This document shows, piece by piece, positions 6,829-11,516 of a stretch of 11,516 nucleotides of DNA. Below the pieces are notes generated by a model. That model was not told the DNA's origin. It was given only the letters and a program-made list of their open reading frames with translations, and did no database searches. Both the position numbers and the translations under genes were made by a program. The DNA lies in the NCBI GenBank assembly GCA_029931995.1, contig JAOZQX010000014.1, positions 1 through 11,516 on the forward strand, read 5' to 3'. Within the stretch, counting starts at the first letter, position 1. Each line of letters opens with the position of its first letter. This DNA is from Bacteroidales bacterium. Lineage in GTDB: Bacteria; Bacteroidota; Bacteroidia; Bacteroidales; GCA-2711565.

Positions 6829-8037
6829 ATGGGAGACAATAAACGCACGATTATACATCTGGATTTAGACAGCTTTTTTGTTTCGGTGGAGCGATTGCAG
6901 GATCGTAATTTGATTGGGAAGCCTGTGCTTATTGGCGGCACATCCGATCGAGGCGTGGTAGCCAGTTGCAGTTACGAAGCCCGAAGGTACGGAGTGCATT
7001 CAGCCATGCCAATGAAAATGGCCCGCAAGCTTTGTACCGATGCGATTATAATATCGGGCAGTATGAATCAGTACAGCAAGTACTCAAAACTTGTAACCGA
7101 TATCGTTGCAGAGGAAGCTCCAATTTATGAAAAAGCCTCTATCGATGAACACTATTTGGACATCACAGGAATAGATCGATATTTTGGGAATTTAAAATGG
7201 GCTACAGCACTTCGGCAACGAATTATTAATGAAACAGGCTTGCCAATTTCTTTTGGAATTTCGGCCAATAAAACCATTTCAAAAATTGCAACAGGCGAAG
7301 CCAAACCGAATGGTTTACTACAAGTTCTCCCCCATCAGGTACAAACATTCCTAAACCCACTCTCTATTCGAAAAATCCCGATGATTGGAGAAAAATCATA
7401 TCAGCTACTTAGTTCTATGGGGATTTCTACTATTGAAAGCCTAAGTCAAACACCTCCCGAAATACTAGAGCGGGTGATGGGAAAGGCTGGGATTATTATT
7501 TGGAAAAAGGCTAACGGGATTGACTTGAGTCCCGTAAAACCTTATTCAGAGCGTAAATCAGTCAGCACCGAAAAAACGTTTGAAACAGATATTACTGATG
7601 TAATTGGGCTTCGGCAAAAACTAATAACAATGGTTGAGAAAGTGGCTTTTCAGCTGCGTAAGAAACAAAAACTTGCATCCGTGATTACCGTAAAAATTCG
7701 TTATTCAAATTTTGTTAGCCACACTTTACAAAAAAATATTTCTTATACCGCTTTCGATCATCTTTTATTGCAAGAAGCGCTGAACTTATTCGACCGACTT
7801 TATAAACGATCAATACCCTTACGTTTAATTGGCGTTAAAGTAAGCGGATTAATTAGTGGCTCGCAACAATTAAACATGTTTGAGGACACACCGGAAATGA
7901 CCAGCCTTTATCAAGCCATGGATAAAGTTCGAATACGTTTTGGCGAAAAATACGTAAAACGAGCTGTAGGTATTAAAACGGCTAACGAGCAACAAGAGAA
8001 TGAAAATCAAATTTTACATCTCAAAGGAGATAAATAA
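6829..8037 (+). CDS. dinB: DNA polymerase IV (Y family, translesion)
   Basis: Error-prone DNA polymerase that bypasses damaged template; 402 residues. Palm motif HLDLDSFF (10-17) carries the catalytic Asp12 and the steric-gate Phe17; YEARRYGV (49-56) is the fingers motif; KASIDEHYLDIT (102-113) carries Asp106 and Glu107, so all three metal-binding acids are present. His108 replaces the more usual Ala after SIDE. FGISANKTISKIAT (142-155), a thumb HhH region near 181-200 and a little-finger domain (about 240-345) follow. QLNMF at 347-351 fits the beta-clamp binding pentapeptide. The final 50 residues after the clamp motif are a tail of unclear role. It faces the S24 repressor across a spacer with two shared operator-like sites, suggesting damage-inducible expression. 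Confidence 0.95.
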   Translation: MGDNKRTIIHLDLDSFFVSVERLQDRNLIGKPVLIGGTSDRGVVASCSYEARRYGVHSAMPMKMARKLCTDAIIISGSMNQYSKYSKLVTDIVAEEAPIYEKASIDEHYLDITGIDRYFGNLKWATALRQRIINETGLPISFGISANKTISKIATGEAKPNGLLQVLPHQVQTFLNPLSIRKIPMIGEKSYQLLSSMGISTIESLSQTPPEILERVMGKAGIIIWKKANGIDLSPVKPYSERKSVSTEKTFETDITDVIGLRQKLITMVEKVAFQLRKKQKLASVITVKIRYSNFVSHTLQKNISYTAFDHLLLQEALNLFDRLYKRSIPLRLIGVKVSGLISGSQQLNMFEDTPEMTSLYQAMDKVRIRFGEKYVKRAVGIKTANEQQENENQILHLKGDK

Positions 8038-8101
8038 AATACCTTATAAATAAGCTTTCCTTTTTATTTTCAAATCTTTAGTCTATTGTTTTAATTTTCT
8101 T

Positions 8102-8109
8102 TATTTTTG
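8102..8109 (+). promoter_or_regulatory. Candidate -7 promoter element for the small membrane protein
   Basis: TATTTTTG fits TAnnTTTG and lies 20 bases before the ATG at 8130. The upstream -33 position has only a poor TTTA match. AAAGGAA at 8109-8115 could be a loose ribosome binding site or simply part of the leader. Confidence 0.4.
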
Positions 8110-8129
8110 AAAGGAATTCAAATTACTTA

Positions 8130-8573
8130 ATGGAAGATCTAATTTATATATTAGCAGGTGTTGCTTATTTGACCTATTCGATTTATAGTGCTGGCCAAAA
8201 GAAAAAAAAGAAACAAGAGCAAGCAGCAGCACAGCAGTCTTATGCTGAGCCGGAAGTTTCTGAGTCTGTTGAAATTGAGAAACCAACTTCTTCCATATTT
8301 GATGAAATTCTTGGCACTCAAAATTTTGACTTTAGAGTTGAGGAAGAGTTGTATGAAAATGCAGAAAAAGAAGAAATTCTGGATGTAGTTCCCGAAAAAG
8401 AAGGAATATGTACAACCGGAGCACAAGAAAAATTTGAAGACAAAAAAGAAACGAACGAAACAGCTGTATTTTTGGAAGAGGACTCGGAAGAAGAATTATC
8501 AGATTTTGAGTTCGACTTACGAGATGCTGTTATTTCATCAGAAATATTAAATCCCCCTTATATCAATAGGTAA
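8130..8573 (+). CDS. Small membrane-anchored acidic protein, function unknown
   Basis: I do not recognise a named family. The 147-residue product has one N-terminal hydrophobic segment (about residues 4-22, LIYILAGVAYLTYSIYS) followed at once by a basic run (GQKKKKKQ), which predicts an inner-membrane anchor with the rest in the cytoplasm. Residues 40-130 are strongly acidic, rich in Glu and Asp, and probably disordered. The last 20 residues are less biased, with FDLRDAVISSEILNPPY, the kind of short conserved tail I associate with otherwise variable Bacteroidota proteins; that recollection is unverified. The plus-strand frame is supported by the ordered anchor/linker/tail layout and by the promoter-like element just upstream. 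It stands between dinB and the greA operon and could act as a tethered docking peptide. Confidence 0.7.
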   Translation: MEDLIYILAGVAYLTYSIYSAGQKKKKKQEQAAAQQSYAEPEVSESVEIEKPTSSIFDEILGTQNFDFRVEEELYENAEKEEILDVVPEKEGICTTGAQEKFEDKKETNETAVFLEEDSEEELSDFEFDLRDAVISSEILNPPYINR

Positions 8574-8588
8574 TATTATTGATTTTAT

Positions 8589-8596
8589 TAATTTTG
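8589..8596 (+). promoter_or_regulatory. Candidate -7 promoter element for the RNA upstream of greA
   Basis: TAATTTTG matches TAnnTTTG, 16 bases after the stop of the small membrane protein. Transcription would start near 8602 and run into the foldable segment and terminator. No TTG is seen at the -33 position. Confidence 0.4.
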
Positions 8597-8601
8597 CAAA
8601 A

Positions 8602-8744
8602 TGATTCTGAAAATAATTATCTTTATAAGGAATTGGAAAGACACTAAGTTGTGTGGACACCGGGACTAAGAATCCGGGTTCTCAATATATATTAATTTAC
8701 GAATATCAAAATTTAGAGAGGACCTTTTTTAAAGGTTCTTTTTT
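8602..8744 (+). ncRNA. Candidate structured small RNA or greA leader RNA
   Basis: There is no open frame here, but there is a promoter-like element before it, an intrinsic terminator at its end, and a consistent fold between. An outer stem pairs 8611-8620 with 8687-8698 (two single-base bulges). An inner stem pairs 8632-8638 with 8679-8686 (one bulge) and encloses two hairpins, ACAC/GTGT at 8641-8654 and CCGGG/TCCGG at 8660-8677. The G/C-rich core stands out from the AT-rich surroundings. Candidate identities are a Bacteroidota 6S-like RNA, the Bacteroidales-1 RNA family, or a terminated greA leader like E. coli GraL. I cannot choose among them; ends are approximate, and the fold was drawn by eye without energy calculation. 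Confidence 0.5.
8720..8744 (+). terminator. Intrinsic terminator 36 bp upstream of greA
   Basis: GGACCTTT (8720-8727) pairs with AAAGGTTC (8731-8738) over eight pairs including one G-U, with a TTT loop, followed by six T residues (8739-8744). A/T pairs can extend the stem downward. It ends transcripts from upstream, or attenuates greA if greA is read from the same promoter. Confidence 0.75.
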
Positions 8745-8779
8745 ATCTTTTATAATATAACGAACTAAAACGAAGTATC

Positions 8780-9256
8780 ATGACTAAAATAAGGTACTAC
8801 ACAGAAGAAGGGCTGCAAAAATTGAAGGACGAATTGGAGCATTTGATGAAAGTGGAACGCCCGTCAATTTCACAGCAAATAGCTGAAGCACGTGACAAAG
8901 GTGATTTGTCGGAAAATGCCGAATATGATGCTGCCAAAAATGCGCAAGGAATGCTTGAGCTTAAAATTGCTAAATTACAGGAAGTAATTAGTAATGTTCG
9001 GGTTATTGATGAATCGAAATTGGATACTTCGAAAGTTTTAATTTTGTCGAAAGTGAAAATAAAAAACCTGGCAAACAACGCAGAAATGACCTATACTTTA
9101 GTCCCCGAAAAAGAAGCTGATTTAAAAGCCGGAAAACTTTCTGTTTCATCGCCCATAGCTAAAGGATTATTAGGAAAAACCGTTGGGGAAAAGACTGTAA
9201 TAGAAGTCCCTGCAGGAAATATTACATTTGAAATTCTGGAAATCACACGAGAATAA
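8780..9256 (+). CDS. greA: Transcription elongation factor GreA
   Basis: Rescues backtracked RNA polymerase by entering the secondary channel and stimulating transcript cleavage. The 158-residue length is standard. Residues 1-75 form the antiparallel coiled coil; its tip EARDKGDLSENAEYDAAK (36-53) has the acidic pair Asp42 and Glu45, equal to D41 and E44 of E. coli. The C-terminal FKBP-like domain has SPIAKGLLGKTVGEK (123-137) and an EVPAG turn. The ATG at 8780 follows a terminator hairpin by 36 bp, so it either has its own promoter, perhaps TATCTTTT at 8744-8751, or is reached by read-through. The HIT gene begins 15 bp after its stop, so the two are likely co-transcribed. Confidence 0.96.
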   Translation: MTKIRYYTEEGLQKLKDELEHLMKVERPSISQQIAEARDKGDLSENAEYDAAKNAQGMLELKIAKLQEVISNVRVIDESKLDTSKVLILSKVKIKNLANNAEMTYTLVPEKEADLKAGKLSVSSPIAKGLLGKTVGEKTVIEVPAGNITFEILEITRE

Positions 9257-9271
9257 TAAAACATTAAAACC

Positions 9272-9673
9272 ATGACATCCATATTCACTAAAATAGTAAA
9301 AGGCGAAATTCCTTCCTATAAAGTTGTGGAGGATGAAAAATTTTATGCGTTTCTAGATATCAATCCTTTATCAAAAGGACATACTTTGGTAATTCCTAAA
9401 GTCGAAGTCGATTATATTTTTGATTTAGAGGATGAACTTTTATCAGAATTGCATTTGTTTTCCAAAAAAGTAGCCAAAGCCATTGAAAACACCATTGAAT
9501 GTAAACGAATTGGGGTAGTTGTTTATGGCCTGGATGTACCTCATGCTCATGTTCACCTTATCCCTTTGATCGAAGGCAATGAGATTAATTTTAGCCGTGA
9601 AAAGCTAAAGCTCAGTCAAGAGGAATTTACTTCCATCGCGAAAGCAATTAATGAATCCTTTAAGAAAGTTTAA
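9272..9673 (+). CDS. HIT family nucleotide-binding protein (Hint-like)
   Basis: Histidine-triad hydrolase or transferase acting on purine nucleoside phosphoramidates or related nucleotides; 133 residues, cytosolic, normally a dimer. The N-terminus IFTKIVKGEIPSYKVVEDE is characteristic, AFLDINPLSKGHTLVIPK (26-43) shapes the nucleotide pocket, and the triad is complete in VPHAHVHLIPL with His91, His93 and His95 (His93 is the expected nucleophile). It lies 15 bp after greA, a pairing I recall as common in Bacteroidota. The cellular substrate is not predictable. Its TAA directly abuts the stop of the convergent PurF-like gene with no bases between. Confidence 0.92.
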   Translation: MTSIFTKIVKGEIPSYKVVEDEKFYAFLDINPLSKGHTLVIPKVEVDYIFDLEDELLSELHLFSKKVAKAIENTIECKRIGVVVYGLDVPHAHVHLIPLIEGNEINFSREKLKLSQEEFTSIAKAINESFKKV

Positions 9674-11516
9674 TTAGTACGCCCTCTCATTCCGCCCTTC
9701 AATATAATTGATAAACGAGCGGTTAACTACACGGTTTCCACCAGGAGTTGGGTAATTGCCGGTAAAATACCAGTCGCCCAAATGATTAGGGCTAGCAGCA
9801 TGAAGATCTTCAATGGTTTGATAAACAATCTCAATTTTTGCATTTACCTCTTTATGGGTTAGCAATTCCGAAATTTTCTCAGAAATTTGGATGGCAGTAA
9901 AGGGCTTATAAATTTCTTTAACATAATTTACAATCTCATCTTTCGGCAAGTTTTCCTGTGCCTTGCATTTTTGATAAACCTCATTAATTATATGAGATTG
10001 ATTGGTGTCATTCAGCAGCTCGATGGCTGCTCTGAAAGCTATAAAATCGTTTAGTTTCGACATGTCAATTCCATAGCAATCGGGGTAACGAATTTGAGGA
10101 GCCGATGATGCCACAACAATTTTCTTCGGATTTAAACGATCCAAAATACGGATAATACTTTGCTTTAATGTTGTGCCCCGAACAATAGAATCATCCAGCA
10201 CTACTAAATTATCAATATTTGGTCGAACTGTGCCGTAGGTAACATCATAAACGTGAGCAACCAAATCGTCTCGCTGTGTGTCTTGCGTGATAAAAGTTCG
10301 GAGTTTAATATCCTTAACTGCCACTTTCTCGATGCGGGGTTTAAGTTTTAAAATGTTTTCGAGTTCAGCTGCATTCAGCTTATCTCCCAATTGAACAATT
10401 TTATCTTTTTTAACGGTATTGCAAAAGTTTTCCAGCTCTTCCATCAATCCACGAAATGCTACAGAAGCAGTATTGGGAATGTACGAAAATACCGTTTCGT
10501 CCAAGTTATGATCAACAGTATTGAGAACTGCCGGAACCAAAAAGGCACCTAATTTTTTTCGTTCTTTATAAATTTCAACATCGGTTCCCCGTGAAAAATA
10601 AATCCGTTCAAAAGAACAAGCCTTGCGTTCCAAGGGTTTGTTGATCTCAAGCTGTTCGCAACGTCCATCTTTTTTAACAATTAAAGCATGCCCGGGTTTA
10701 ACCTCCTGAACCTGATCGCTACTCAAATTAAAAGCTGTTTGAATAACCGGACGTTCCGAAGCTGCAATCACAACCTCATCATCCTGATAAAAGTAAGCGG
10801 GGCGAATTCCGGATGGGTCGCGCATTACAAAAGAATCGCCATGTCCAATCATACCGGCAATTACATAACCTCCATCCCAATCTTTTGAGGCATTTCTCAG
10901 AATTCCCTGAACATCCAATTTTTCTGCAATTAAATCTGTGGTCTCTTTTTTTGAGAAACCCTGATCTTTAAATTTATAATAAAGTTCATCGTTCGCTTCA
11001 TCTAACGAATGGCCAATTTTCTCTAAAATGGTAATAGTATCTGAAGTCTCAACCGGATATTGGCCATATTCAACCAACTTCTCGAAAAGCTCGCTCATAT
11101 TGGTTAAATTAAAATTTCCGGTAACAGCCAAATTTCTGGTTTTCCAATTATTTTTTCTGATAAATGGATGCAAAGCCGACATGGTATTTCCGCCAAAAGT
11201 TCCGTAACGGAGATGCCCAATATATAATTCTCCAACAAAATCGACATTGTGTTTCAGCCAGTCAATATCGTTCAATCGTGCCGGATTTTCAGTTTTAACA
11301 GCTTCCAGTTTTTCGTAAACAGTATTAAAAATATCCTGAATAGCCGAAGGGTTACCTGAACGTAAACGGTTGATATACTTATGCCCTGGCTCCAGATCAA
11401 ATTTAATATTGGCGATGCCTGCACCATCCTGACCACGGTTATGTTGCTTTTGCATTAATAAATGCAGCTTGTTTAAGCCATAAAACGCAGAGCCATATTT
11501 AGTCAGGTAGTATTCG
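9674..11516 (-). CDS. purF: Amidophosphoribosyltransferase, long Bacteroidota form (5' end off-window)
   Basis: PurF-type enzyme for the first step of purine synthesis (PRPP plus glutamine to phosphoribosylamine). The frame stays open to the right edge: the bases after 11455 encode YYLTKYGSAFYGLNKLHLL, so the Met at 11455 is internal and the N-terminal catalytic Cys lies outside. Numbering from that Met, the glutaminase domain shows NRGQDGAGIA (6-15), GHLRYG (80-85) and DPSGIRP (213-219); the transferase domain shows the PRPP loop VLDDSIVRGTT (419-429) and APQIRYPDCYGIDM (452-465). Oddities: the oxyanion motif normally HNGN reads GNFN (113-116), the usual VPDSG-like site reads IPNTA (326-330), and the protein exceeds 613 residues against about 505 in E. 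coli. These are, as I recall, features of a phylum-wide paralogue, so its activity may differ. Confidence 0.88.
   Translation of the reverse strand, partial: EYYLTKYGSAFYGLNKLHLLMQKQHNRGQDGAGIANIKFDLEPGHKYINRLRSGNPSAIQDIFNTVYEKLEAVKTENPARLNDIDWLKHNVDFVGELYIGHLRYGTFGGNTMSALHPFIRKNNWKTRNLAVTGNFNLTNMSELFEKLVEYGQYPVETSDTITILEKIGHSLDEANDELYYKFKDQGFSKKETTDLIAEKLDVQGILRNASKDWDGGYVIAGMIGHGDSFVMRDPSGIRPAYFYQDDEVVIAASERPVIQTAFNLSSDQVQEVKPGHALIVKKDGRCEQLEINKPLERKACSFERIYFSRGTDVEIYKERKKLGAFLVPAVLNTVDHNLDETVFSYIPNTASVAFRGLMEELENFCNTVKKDKIVQLGDKLNAAELENILKLKPRIEKVAVKDIKLRTFITQDTQRDDLVAHVYDVTYGTVRPNIDNLVVLDDSIVRGTTLKQSIIRILDRLNPKKIVVASSAPQIRYPDCYGIDMSKLNDFIAFRAAIELLNDTNQSHIINEVYQKCKAQENLPKDEIVNYVKEIYKPFTAIQISEKISELLTHKEVNAKIEIVYQTIEDLHAASPNHLGDWYFTGNYPTPGGNRVVNRSFINYIEGRNERAY

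Noticed and set aside
8020..8070. Possible terminator after dinB
   Set aside because: Only a 4-bp CTTA/TAAG stem precedes an impure T-rich stretch; too weak to call.
8655..8690. tRNA-like T-arm sequence
   Set aside because: A GGTTC-like string is present, but there is no acceptor stem, anticodon arm or CCA-compatible end on either strand.
1..11516. CRISPR array, prophage, defence system or complete insertion sequence
   Set aside because: No regularly spaced direct repeats, phage structural genes or intact transposase seen; apart from the left-edge remnant the genes are ordinary chromosomal families.

Overview
The window looks like a chromosomal segment of a Bacteroidota bacterium, probably from the Bacteroidales/Marinilabiliales side. 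The support is AT-rich DNA, several TAnnTTTG-type -7 promoter elements, no clear Shine-Dalgarno sites, a GYDIA-type GHMP kinase, and a long PurF-like protein of the kind typical of this phylum. No ribosomal or transfer RNA gene is visible.

Layout. 1-413: decayed 3' end of an IS200-like/REP-associated (Y1, HUH) transposase gene with one frameshift and an internal perfect 20-bp palindrome. 560-4933: four plus-strand genes in tight array for the mevalonate route to isopentenyl diphosphate: class II HMG-CoA reductase, a GYDIA-type GHMP kinase (the best candidate for phosphomevalonate kinase), diphosphomevalonate decarboxylase and mevalonate kinase. Upstream HMG-CoA synthase and thiolase, and IPP isomerase, are not here. 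An inverted repeat built of degenerate 7-bp units sits between the kinase and the decarboxylase and supplies the kinase's last codons and stop. 4951-5850 (minus): family 2 glycosyltransferase.

5888-6697 (minus) and 6829-8037 (plus): a divergent pair, an HTH plus S24-peptidase (LexA/CI-like) repressor and DNA polymerase IV. Their shared 131-bp spacer holds two palindromes of the same form, TGATTA-N5-TAATCA, placed over candidate promoters for both genes. This looks like a self-contained damage-response switch.

8130-8573: small membrane-anchored acidic protein of unknown function. 8574-8779: a gene-free stretch with a promoter-like element, a foldable about 140-nt segment and an intrinsic terminator, so a candidate small RNA or a greA leader. 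8780-9673: greA and a HIT-family protein, likely one operon. 9674 to the right edge (minus): a long PurF-type amidophosphoribosyltransferase whose stop codon directly abuts that of the HIT gene; its N-terminus lies outside the window.

Most of the window is housekeeping. The points most worth a second look are the repressor/dinB operators, the RNA candidate upstream of greA, the heptamer-unit inverted repeat, and the palindrome inside the transposase remnant.
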